Assembly: GCA_947247005.1 (NCBI GenBank)
Contig: OX365945.1
Coordinates: 11,414,501 to 11,478,500 of the forward strand
Length of the DNA stretch: 64,000 nt
Direction of reading: 5' to 3'
Source: Spisula solida
Taxonomy: Eukaryota; Mollusca; Bivalvia; Venerida; Mactridae
The notes beneath the pieces were generated by a model, which was not told where the DNA came from, made no database searches, and saw only the letters and a list, made by a program, of their open reading frames with translations. Each line of letters begins with the position of its first letter. Position 1 is the stretch's first letter. Of this stretch, positions 45,301-57,929 are shown piece after piece. Both the position numbers and the translations under genes were made by a program.

Positions 45301-48300
45301 ACATTTATTAGTTTTATTATGAAATATAAGGACATTATTATGCTTTTTGCAACACATATCTGCATTAAAATATGTATCAATGATATGCAATCGTAAGCAA
45401 TTAAAAATGTCAATTTATTTCTGAACTTCATAGTTATTTTACTGATTTTGTCCGTGGTGTAACAAATTGAAATTGTTACGCCATGGACAGTTACACCACG
45501 GATATTTTTGAGATGTTATCATCATAACGTTTATAGCACTTCCATACTGACATTACAAAACTACTGTATACATATATCTTAAACCAAAAGTGGAACTATT
45601 CTGAAAAATATGCTTTCGGATGTATGAAAAACAGCGTTACACCAGAGACAAAGAAAAAAAGTACGACAAGGGATACAAACATTGAATTGTCTATAAATTT
45701 CAAATTATAAATCAAATTAAAAAACATTCATCGCTGTTGTGTGAAGGATGAGGAACTCTTTCGAAATAAAGAAGTTATTTTGGTATTTTAGGGGATCATG
45801 GTAAAAAAATTAGGTACCTAATCGATTTCGTTACACCAAGGACACAAAGCTATGGGACATGCATAAAACATATAATTTATCATGACAATATTCATTGTAT
45901 GTTTTTGTTTACAATATATCTTCTGTGTATTATTAAATATTCACCATCATAATACACATACAAGTTTTGTCTCATAACATATGACAACATGAAATACTGT
46001 TAATAAAAGCATGACACTGCGGTAGTGGGACATTCATTTTTCCCTGTTTAATGCTAAGGTCACATTTGCCCAACGAGCTCCGTACGAGCTAATTTTGATA
46101 AACTCGCACGGCGTCAGTACGGAGCACGTACGGACACCGGAGACTCGTACGATCATCGTACGGATTTTTATTAAATCGTACGAGCGTCGTACGGATATCT
46201 TTCCAGTGCATCTCTGTAGATCGTTCGTGGTCCGAACGTGTTGTGACCAGACGCTACGAACATACAAAAACCGTTTGGATTTCAAAATTATGAACTCGTA
46301 CGAGTTAATAAATTCGTACGGATATCGTACGAGCTTTGTGACCCTAGCATTAGGCAGTAAAAACACAAATACAAAAATTTACTGATGACAAATCATTTAG
46401 TTTTGCAGTGTTACTATAAAAACAGTATATATACTATCATTTTTCATATTTATGTGTAAGTTATTCAATCAGGACAAAAAAAACTGCGAATTTTGAAATT
46501 GACTCACAGAGCCATGTACTTGGTTTTACACCGTAATATTAGTGGACTCATCGCTACGACACTCTATTCTTACCCCTGACTGGACTATAGTTCCTGTATT
46601 AAATATGTGAGATATCCAATACAATATGTTGCCGATCATGTCACGCATACAGTATAATACATTCATACACAACCCGTTCACAGCATTATCCTCATATTTC
46701 TCGCACAGATGTTTCGCGATGTTTATTTCAGAAATCAATATGCTGGAAAATACACGAACAGCCCTGTTTCGCCTAAACTTTGACATACTATTTCTTGCTC
46801 AGCCCTCGAATCGTCAATCTCTGAATAAAGACCCAAGTTTATATGATTCTCACTTTCTCCACTGTGTTTACACTGTTACTTCCGTTTTCGTCCTAAGTAA
46901 GGGGCTATTTTCGCTGCACGGTGTCTACCAATATAGGTCTACTTGTTGAAGTAACACATACAGAAAGGTATTATAGTAACGTCATCAAAAATTATGATGT
47001 TAACAATTCTGAAGTTTTGTTCTCCCTGATGAGATCTGCATAAAATTATGATGTTAACAATTCTGAAGTGTTGTAGGTGTTTTTTTTCTCTGATGAGATC
47101 TGCATAAAATTATGATGTTAACAATTCTGAAGTGTTGTAGGTGTTTTTTTTCTCTGATGAGATCTGCATATAATTATGTCTCACATATAAATGCCATGTA
47201 CATTTGTATATTGTATATGTTTAGCACGTACATAAATACGGGTAATGAATGGAACATTGCCGTTTCTCGCCTCGGTATTGATAACCGTCTGTACGCATAC
47301 TAATTTATTGCATGAGCTACAGTAAAACTGCGTTATAACGAACTAAGTCGAAGATTATACTAATGTCTTGTGGGCAACCCCAAATACAATGGGAATGTTT
47401 ATAGCGAATATTCCATTTCAGCACCCGATCATTCAATACCTCAACATTGATGTTTGGGAGTTACGCACTACATTGTATAACAAATTTCGTTATATCAATA
47501 CAGCGAAAAATACAATGCTTATTACGAACCCAAAGCGCGATATTCTCTATAACTCGTTATTACATGACTGTAATACATACATTTGGCCAACTAGAAGATA
47601 ATGAAAAAAACCACCGTTTGCACCGTATTCAACTTTGAAGATAGAAATTCTGACTAAAGACATTGAACTTGGAATTTTCAAGGAATAGAATTGAAACCAC
47701 GCCCAAACCCCGCGAATGGCGAGTATTTTTACTTTGGCCTTTTCAAACCCCTGTTAAATCCCTGTCCTCCCATGGCCATACAGATGGTAAAGTCTCAGCA
47801 AATTGCACCCACTCTATACCTAACGGGTAACAAGCCCCGGGAGTGCGGGGACACCGGAAAGGTAAAAGCCCGGGACAGTTCCCCGCTATACTTCCCCATG
47901 GTTGGAGCCGTGGTTTCAATTGACTGGTACATCAATATGAGCGATGTGTAGGGCCTTAATAACATGCACGACGTAAACAAACAGGAAGGTCGGTATGTGT
48001 TTTCGACCCAGGTGAACTCTTTACGTATAATACACTATCTAAAATAGCACTGTTCCAAATTATGGTTATAATACGTATATATAGAAAGATTTTGGCTGAA
48101 TAAAAAACTGACCGTAAATAATCGCGGGGTTTAGTTTTCGCGCTATCGATATTGACCGCGAATGATAGCAAAAATTATATTATACACTATACTGTATTAA
48201 ACTTCTTAGCCGAGTAAATATTTATCATCATTAACTAAAGGTGCATTTTCTGTTTAAAGTAACGGTAATAAACAGTCTCCTGTGACAAATCATATTGGCT

Positions 48301-51300
48301 ATAGCGTGCAAAGGTGTTTTTGGGAAGATTTTACGTCATGAATGAAAAGCCGTGAAAATGGCTAAAAATGACTTTTTTATTGCTAACCATGACATAAATT
48401 CAGTAGATTTGTCGACTAAATTACGAGGGAAATTGAGAAATGTATGCTTTTTTGAAAGCCAATGCTTGGTTATTTGAAATATAGTACATATTTATAGAAA
48501 CATGCATTTGTATTTGTTTTGACAAAAAAACAGGGCCAAAATAAGCCATTAATAAACCTTGTCCCATACGGGTTCGATCTCAAGCCGCGCCGTGCTGAAG
48601 TCAGTTTAAAGATTCTGGCATACTCATACTAGTATATCAACATGATCAATAGCTAATAGCTCAATGAGTGTAGTTCTATGAGGCTGGATAGTGTGACTCA
48701 ATAGTCTTCATACGCAAGTTGAAACACACCTTGTATAAATTTCGACTTTTTGACAGCTGACATTTGGACTTTCAGCGGTCAAGTTCATTTTCTTGTTCAG
48801 TTGTGTGTTGAACATTATGCCGTGTAATTGTGTTCTGTGTTTTTTATGTTTTCTGTAATCGACTATTTAAGTTGAGTGATGCCTTCCCTTACAGTTTTTC
48901 AATATATTTTAACCCGTAACAAATACAACACATACGTCTTATAAACATGCAGAGTGAGTATAAAAGTGGAGACTTACCAAAACAGAAACGACTTTTAAAG
49001 TCTTTGTAGGAATCTGAAAAGATAAAATACAAAAAGTAGAATCCACAATACGGTCATTCAAAGCAGCGAAGGCTCGGGTGCTGATAGCAATGGGCAGAAA
49101 CTCATTGTCCAGGGTTGAATCTCGTTGTACTGCACATGTACTCACAGCCCTTGGAGTGTATGCATAACCAAGGGCGCGTACTAATAACCTAGGACATGTA
49201 CACATAGTCAAGGACATGTACGCGTAGTCAAGGACATGTACGCATAGCCTAGGACATGTACACACAGCTTAGGACATGTACACACAGCCAAGGACAAGTA
49301 CGCATAGCTTAAGGTGTGTTCGCATAGCCAAGGGCATGTACACATAGCCAATGCATGTACGCATAGTCAATGACATGTAAGCATAGCTTAGCACATGTAA
49401 GCATAGTCAAGGACATGAACTCACAGCCAAGGACATGTACGCACAGCTAGGGACATGAACGCATAGCATAGGACATGTACAACTAGCGAAGCACATATAC
49501 GAATAGTCAAGGACAAGTATCCATAGTCTAGGACATATACGCATAGCCAAGGACATAAACACATAACCTATGACATGTTACGCATTGATAATGGCAGATT
49601 ACTCGGTACCAATAGCGAGTCATTCACATTTACAAGTCACGTTGGTAGTAGCGTAATAGATTATCTATTATTACATGAGAATGACTTTCATTGCATAAAC
49701 AACTTCGAAGTAGGCATGTTTTGTGAGTGGTCTGACCACGCCCCTGTGTGCTTTAGTATTTTGTGTAATAATTTACCAGTCGAAAACGATTTATCATCGA
49801 ACGAACGTACATCTGTGCGATGGAACGACACTTTAAGAGATTCATTTCGAAGGGGGATAAAACATAAACTTCCTGAATTGAACGCAGTTGTAAATAATAT
49901 CGATGTTAATATTTTACCGTCAATTGATACATGCTTGAATAATTTTACTAAAATTATCAGAGATGTTGCAGATCCGTTATTTTGTAAAACTGTTTCGTCC
50001 AATAATAGTCGTAAGACGTTTACTGATAAAAGCTCGGACTGGTTCGACGGCGAATGTCGTGCGGCTAAACAGTTATATGATGGCGCATTGCGACAGTTCA
50101 ACTTAATGAAAAGCGATGCAAATCGTTCAGAACTTTGTTTACAAAAATCACGCTATAAACGTCTTATTAAGAAGAAAAAGCGGTCGTACGAGTATATGAA
50201 ATGTCGTGAAATAGAGCGTTTACGTCACGCTAAACCAAAGGATTTTTGGAAACTGTTTACTAAGCAAAAATCTAAGAGCAGTAATAGTATTTAGAATATA
50301 ACCTACATTATGAGCCAATGAAAATGCCGCATTTTCGCGGTTAAATGAAAATTTAATCATTAAAATTTTCTCTTAACAGACTTGACGTCTTGCGTTGGCG
50401 CTAATTTCTATCGGCCAATCAGAATGCAGAATGTTATATTCTAAGTTAGTTAGAACATATTAAGTAAATTTTAATGACTAAAAGGGCCTCGCTTCGCTTC
50501 GCTTGCTCCGCCCTTTTTAATCATTAAAATTTACTTAATATGTTCTAACTATAACTTCAGATGACGATTTTTATCAGTATTTCGCTCAAATGCAGAACGA
50601 CTTATTATCTGCTGATGATGCTGATGCTTCACAGTTTGTAAATAATAATGACTTCGATTCTTCATCTTGTAACTTTGAAGAATTAGATCGGCCTATTTCG
50701 GCTGAGGAAATCAAACTTGATATTCATAATTTAAAAAGAAATAAATCTTTTGGGGGCGACTGCTTGCTTAATGAATATTTCATTGAATCTTTCGACATCT
50801 TATCTGGTCATTTAGTGGATATTTTTAACGCCATATTAAATTCCGGTTGTTTCCCAGAGCAGTGGTCCCAGGGAAATATTGTGCCTTTACACAAGAAAAA
50901 CAATCCTGCAGATGTTAATAATTACAGGGGTATAACGTTAGTGAGTTGCTTTTCAAAAATATTTACAGGAGTGCTAAATAAACGACTAAGTTCATGGGTG
51001 GAAAACAATGATATTTTAAGTGATGTCCAATTCGGATTTCGCCAAGGCCGCTCTACCATTGACGCAGTCTTTATATTAAATTCCGTTATACAAAAAGTTT
51101 TGAATGATAAAGGTCGACTGTATTGTGCCTTTATAGATTTAAAGAAAGCGTTCGATAGTATTAATTTCAATAGTATGTGGTATAAACTTTTTAAAATTGG
51201 CGTTAATGGCAAAATGTTACGTATTTTTCGTGACATGTATTCAAAAGTAAAAAGTTGTGTACGCAATTGTAACTCTTATTCTGAGTATTTTGAGTGTGCT

Positions 51301-54300
51301 GTGAGATTGAAGCAAGGGGAAGTTATGTTCCCTTTGTTGTTTGCGCTATTTATTGAAGATCTTGAATTGTTTTTGCAAGACTCCCCATTATGTGGTATTA
51401 CTATTGATGAACTTATGTTGGTTTTATTGTTGTTTGCCGATGATATGGTTATTTTAGGGAATAGCGTCAGCGATTTACAACAACGGCTTGACTTACTTAA
51501 TATTTATTGCGATCGATGGGGTTTGCAAGTGAATACTGATAAAACCAAAATTGTTGTTTTTAGGAAACAAGGTAATATACGTAATGATGAAAGTTGGACT
51601 TACATGAATTCTGCTATAGAGATCGTCGACAACTTTAATTATTTAGGTACAGTTTTCAATTATACGGGTAATTTTGCACTTAATGTAGAAAATCTTGTAG
51701 GCAAAGGTCTTAAAGCTTTGGACGTTTTAATGAATAATTTAAATAAATATCCTATAAAAAATAGTACTAAATGTCAATTGTTTGATGCATTTGTAGGTTC
51801 TATTTTAAATTATTCCAGTGAGGTCTGGGGTTTTAAGAAATACAATTCGATAAAACGTATTCATCTCCAATTTTGCAAACGAATTTTATGTGTCAGACAG
51901 TCAACAACTACAAATGGGGTGTACGGGGAATTGGGAAGATATCCATTATTTATATATAGTTATACAAAAGTGATTAAATATTGGTGTCGAAATGTTCTGT
52001 CTAATAATAGTATAATTAAATATCTGTATACTGACATGGACACTAGTTGCATTCGTGGGAAAAAAAATTGGTTATTCAAAGTTAAGACCTTACTTGACCA
52101 GTATGGCTTTTCATTCGTGTTTCTCAACCCATATAGTGTAGATATTGATACATTCCATTTACGATTTAAGTCGCGTGTAATAGATGTGTTTTTACAAACA
52201 TGGCGAAATAGTATTGCAAATAGCCAATCATAATTGCTTTACAAATCATTTAAGCTTTCATTTGACTTGCTATGCCACGCAAATTATGTATTGCTCTGTC
52301 GTGTTTTAGACTTGGTTCACACGATCTTCGTATTGTTACCGGTAGATATGTAGCAAATAGAATTGATAGACACGAGCGGGTGTGTACATTATATAATGGA
52401 AGAGATTTAGAAGACGAATACCATTTCTTAATTATCTGTCCAGTTTATCTTGAATTACGTAAGAAATATTTAAAAATATATTTTTACAATAGGCCAAGTG
52501 TGTTCAAGTTCTTAGATCTAATGCAGTCTACAAATAAGCATATCTTAAATAATCTAGGACATTATATTTTGGAAGCGTTTGCTGTTTAGCTAGCAACATT
52601 GCTTATACATAGTATTGAAAATTGCGTTTTTGAATTATAATTTTGTTTTTGTGCGTATGCGCGTGTGTGTGTGTGTGTGCGTGCGTCCATGTGTGCGTGT
52701 GTGCGTGTGCGTGCGCGTGCGTGCGTGCGTGCGTGTTTGTTTATTTCGGGTTCAACCTCCAAATCTATGTATTTAACAAAAATGTTTCTGAAGTAGTTTG
52801 TATACATGCTATGGATATTTATAACATAATATCCTGTTTTTCACTGACTCTTGTAATTGTTTAATATTAATATTTTCCTTTTCTTTATTCTAAATTTCAT
52901 ATTCTCTTCACCTGTCACGTCTATTTATGCATGTATTTATTATGTATGATGATGAGCTGTACAGCTCAAGTCTGAAAAAAATAAAATGTTCTGTTCTGTT
53001 CTGTTATTAAATAATTACCTAATGCATAATGTATACATGTACGTACTAACAAATGCAACATTATGTATCATTAATAACCTTCTCCGACTGTATTTGATTC
53101 AAACTTGTTCAAAGACATGTATAGTCCGTTAGCGACTATGCTGGACCCCCATAAACCTTAAATATATTTTAAAGTAATTATTCAATTTGATTGAAATTTA
53201 GTATGGTTCACTGAATTACTTTTACCAACTCTGTGTTTAACTTTCAGAATTTTTTACGAACTCATTACTTTTTCCCCATTGTGTCTAATGTATTAAATTT
53301 TGTATTATAATCAACAAATAGACAGGGAGTAAAATAAGTCATTACGAACAGGTATTAGACTTATGCTATTGTATTTGTAATAACTGTAACGGTACATATA
53401 TGGATAACTTTGACCTACATTTGACTGGTCATCAATGTGTATATAGTTGAGGCCCACCTTCTGATCATTTGTATATACAAAATGTTGAGTCTTGAGGTGA
53501 GCTTTAACATGAAACACATACACTTTGATGCATGGGCCTCATTATATATTTGCAATGGTCACTTGTGTATTACTTAATGTACAGTTATATTGGACCAATT
53601 TGCTTGCCTTTGCTGTTCCGGTCACTTCAATCACCCATACGTATTTACCCTGTTTTAGACTTAAAATTTTACATTGAAAGTAAATGCAAAGTACACTTTT
53701 CTGTGGACCAGAAATTCTGTTTTAATTTATGAGAGTTTGTAAGGTTGATTTATGAAGATATACCAATTTTTATTCTAATTGGCATTGTACTTTTTAAGAT
53801 ATTTAAGGTTTATGGGGGTCCAGCCTAGTCGCTAACGGACTATACACATAACATAGAACATGTACGCATAGCCAATGACATGTACGCATAGTCAAGGACA
53901 TGTACGCATAGTCAAGGACATGTGCGCATTGTCAAGGACATGTACGCATAGTCAAGGACATGTACGCATAGTCAATGACATGTACGCATAGTCAATGACA
54001 TGTACGCATAGTCAAGGACATGTACGCATTGTCAAGGACATATACGCATAGTCAAGGACATGTGCGCATAGCCAAGGACATGTACGCATAGCCAAGGACA
54101 TGTACGCATAGTCAATGACATGTACGTAAAGCCATAGCCATTTTCACATAACCTAGGACATGTTCGTAAAGCCAATAGGGCTGCGTATCGGTTAGAATGA
54201 TCGATACGATATTTGTATCGATACAAAATGATCGATATTCGATATATCATATGATATTTTCTTTAAGCAATAAAACGTCTAAATACGAAGGTATTAGCTT

Positions 54301-57300
54301 GCAATATGTATTTAACTTGCAGAACACAATTAAAACAAGACATGTAACACAAAGTTTCGTGGTTTACTCTGTTTACACGTGTTTTATAGTATTTTGTATC
54401 AATTGCTTAGCCACGAGAGGTTAATTTCACAGCAGTATTTTTTGAATTTTGTGACGAAACACTGAGTGGACATCGAACAAACTCGACTTGAATGGGGATA
54501 TTATTGGTTCTCATGTGTATTTGTTGTTGATCGATTATTTCATCGATACGGTAACGTTCGATTCGATGTATCGGTCGAACGCAAAATACCGGTATTCGAT
54601 TTATATCGTAAACCGGTACGCAGCCCTAATAGCCAATGACATGTACGCATAGCCGAGGACATGTACGCATAGTCAAGGACATGTACACATAGTCAAGGAC
54701 ATATACACGTAGCCTAGGACATGTACGCATAGTCAAGGACATGTACGCATAGTCAAGGACATGTACGCGTAACAAATGACATGTACGTAAAGCCATAGAC
54801 ATTTTCACATAACCTAGGATATGTACTCATAGTCAAGGACATGTACGCATAGTCAAGGACATGTACATATAGCCAAGGACATGTACGCAAAGTCAAGGAC
54901 ATGTACATATAGCCAAGGACATGTACGCATAGTCAAGGGCATGTATGCATAGTCAATGACATGTACACATAGCCAAGGATATGTACACATAGGCCAATGA
55001 CATGAACGCATAGCCAAGGACATGTACGCGTAGTATATTATATGTACTCAACTCATAAGGCGCGTATTCATTACCAAGGGCGCGTATTCATAGCCCAGGA
55101 CGCGTACTCCTAATCCCTCGGACTAGACCGTCACCCGAATGATCAAGGTTTTAATTCGAATTTTACACAATAGGCACTTCTTTGACATCGGCTATGATCA
55201 TGTCCTCCATAGGGGAAGCTCGTATCCGCTTCTTGTACAACACCTGAGAGTACCGAGGGTCAACTTCAGGATTAATTTTACATCAGATACAAGTCATACC
55301 AAAGTTGAAGGCGGTACACATCAATCTGACTAAAATAGGAACTTGCTAGGCAGTCGCAGCGGAGAGTTGCTATAAAGAATATAAATGATATTGGGTACAC
55401 ACCTCAGTGAAAACAATCAGACTCTATATGATTGTTTATATTTATTTTCAGTAAAACTATTTTTGATCAGGCCGGAATAAGCACACGAATGCACGATTCT
55501 CTAAACACGTTGAAAGCAACTTGGCCACGCCTCTAGCAAAGCATGTGAAGAATTTATAAAACACGTTCTTTATAATGTATCGTTGATAATGAAGTTAATT
55601 GAGGGAATAGTTAACAGATGCTCCAGACATTGCTACCAGTGTATGATGTATGTCTTAGATGATAATTTAATAACAAGGAATTATAAGAAGCCAACATGTT
55701 TACACCGTTTATCAGATGTCGATATTAATTAGATCGGAAAGGTGATATTAGTATCCATGATTATCCGATAAATCAAAGATTATCCGCTCATTTTATTAGA
55801 TATCGGTATTATCGGTATTTCAGTACTGTTTATACAGAGTTGTTGTTCTTGCTACAATGTTCACACATGAAAGGAGTTACCCCCTTGGTATTCAGAAGTA
55901 CAGGAGACATACGAGTTCACACCTTCTAAAATGCAAAAAAATGGTAAATTTACCCATAGTCTCGGATTTACATCAAATATGACATATTAGAGGTAAATCC
56001 ACCCTAACCATACTGTGTTATTACACGTATCATTAAGCAGAATAATAAAGTTCTAATAAAAATGGTTCAATACCGATACAGTTACTATTGTCAACACATT
56101 TTTTATATTAAACCAGGGCCCAAAATTACAACCAATACAGACACTCGGCACTCAACACTCGAATATTGAAAATCACTATTTTGAGGTTCATATCAACATT
56201 TTTTGAGAACAATAAGTTGTAATTATGTTGTATTGGTACTAAATATTATTTTTGCTAATTTCCTAGTGTAATTTATAGAGTATTAGTAAGGTATAATTGT
56301 AGTTTATCAGCCTGAGTGCTGAGTGTGGCACTCAGATTCAATAATTACATGTATACATCACGAATAGTACCATATGGCAAAACATTTATGAAATGTTAGT
56401 TTCAACACTCATATAACAATGTTATACATTTCCCCCATCACGATTTGCATTCGAGGACAAACAATAGCTCATTATATTACATTTTCAATATTTGAGTACT
56501 AAGTGCTGAGTGTAAGTATTTGTTGTAATTTCGGACCCTGGTCTCGTTGTAATGAATAACAATTCAAAATTACACCGCCAGTAGTCATCTAGAACAATTG
56601 ATGTTTTAGTTTTGAATGTTATTTAGATCAAAATAATTGAAAGGAACTTACTTACATATCGACGGCTCAGTGCAAAACAGTTGTAACAACCTACGATTTT
56701 AGGAGTTACAACTGTTTTGCACTAAGCCCTCGATATTATATACATGTACATGTGCAATTATATTGGTTAATAAGGAAAACCTAAGACTGAGTCCGAATGT
56801 CGCTTATTGGTGTACCTTTTGGCTCATCCTCAAACATTTTAGTAGCTGGGTTAAATACATATTAAATAAACCAGTTTAGTTTGTTTTGAGCGAAAGCCGA
56901 AAATATGAAAATTCCTTTTAATTGTTTAGATCTTTAAGAACAACCAGGAGCAGCTTATGAACAGGTATGCAGACTAGAAACGTCATTACCTATGGGATAA
57001 ACAGCTTTATATTGCATTCTATAGTATAGGAAAAATCTGTGAACGATTACATCTACAAATAACTCTCCATCAAAAATGAACCAGTGTGAGTGTGTGGAAT
57101 TTACAAGTATTGCATGCTTTTTATAGATACTGGTATTCACTGTGCATGTGTGGTACTTTGAATACATAGCCGTTCAATAATTATTGTAAAACGTTCGGTG
57201 ATATTCAATATTATTCAACACCACTGACGAGGGTAGCAGTTGAACCTTCATTTTCTATCTTTTTCTCTAAGCAACACTACTCATATTTACTGGACCATTT

Positions 57301-57831
57301 TTACCTTACGCTTTCATGTTTTTTTTTATTCTATGACCGATTTTCGTGCGTTGTAAATAGTGGTCAAGTCGGACAATACAACGTGCAACACAGTTCTAGA
57401 AGTGTCTACATATTGATAATGAAAAGAAGTAAAGAAACGGTTTAACACATGATTTCTAGCTTCAATTTATCTAAAAACCTAGTTATTCCTATCATAGCAT
57501 TCACTCTCAGACCTCTCTCAAGCAACAATCTCCATGCACAGACTGTCATAGTACATCCTGTAGCAATTCAACCACAAACCCAAGAAATTATATCACAAAA
57601 TACTATAGTGAATTGACTGAAACATTGGGGATGTAAAAACCACAGGTGCAGGACACAAAATCAAATTTGGTTATAGCCTATATATGCCTATCTATCCTGT
57701 CAATAGAGAGGATGGCATAATAAACCTATATAGCCAAATTTGAATATTGTGTATTGCACCTGTGGTAAAAACTCTGTATTTTGAGATTTAATTTCTCAGG
57801 CCTGTGATTCAACCTCTCCAAGGGAACAAAC

Positions 57832-57929
<98 letters not shown>

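Larger units (their letters stand above)
49575..53007 (+). mobile_element. APE-type non-LTR retrotransposon (LINE), 5'-truncated and inactive
   Basis: The frame 49575-50294 holds the C-terminal part of an endonuclease ([14 protein letters not shown], then EWSDHAPV) and linker. The frame 50590-52233 is reverse transcriptase with [41 protein letters not shown] (motif A), [15 protein letters not shown] (motif B) and FADDMV (motif C). The frame 52272-52589 is a C-terminal segment with a C-x-x-H-x-x-C-like [13 protein letters not shown]. The copy is dead: the endonuclease start is missing, an insertion at 50295-50558 splits the first two frames, and a stop plus frame change separates the last two. 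The 3' end is a TGTTC pentamer repeat (52987-53005), typical of CR1/jockey-like LINEs; the exact clade is not determined. Confidence 0.85.

Noticed and set aside
44971..45396. 141-codon frame
   Set aside because: It runs across the TTACACCATGGACA words inside an inverted-repeat element. There is no domain, and cysteine/histidine spacing is not regular.
46034..46385. Mirrored open frames on both strands
   Set aside because: They are the two arms of a fold-back MITE, not genes.
48939..49265. Open frame running from the minisatellite through receptor exon 2, as a possible longer exon
   Set aside because: A strong acceptor (TTATCTTTTCAG) lies exactly at 49014 and joins in phase with exon 1. The upstream part is minisatellite.
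55160..55275. - strand frame [16 protein letters not shown]... ending in a stop
   Set aside because: Composition looks protein-like, but it is short, preceded by a stop and lacks a splice acceptor in frame. It is at best a pseudogene scrap.
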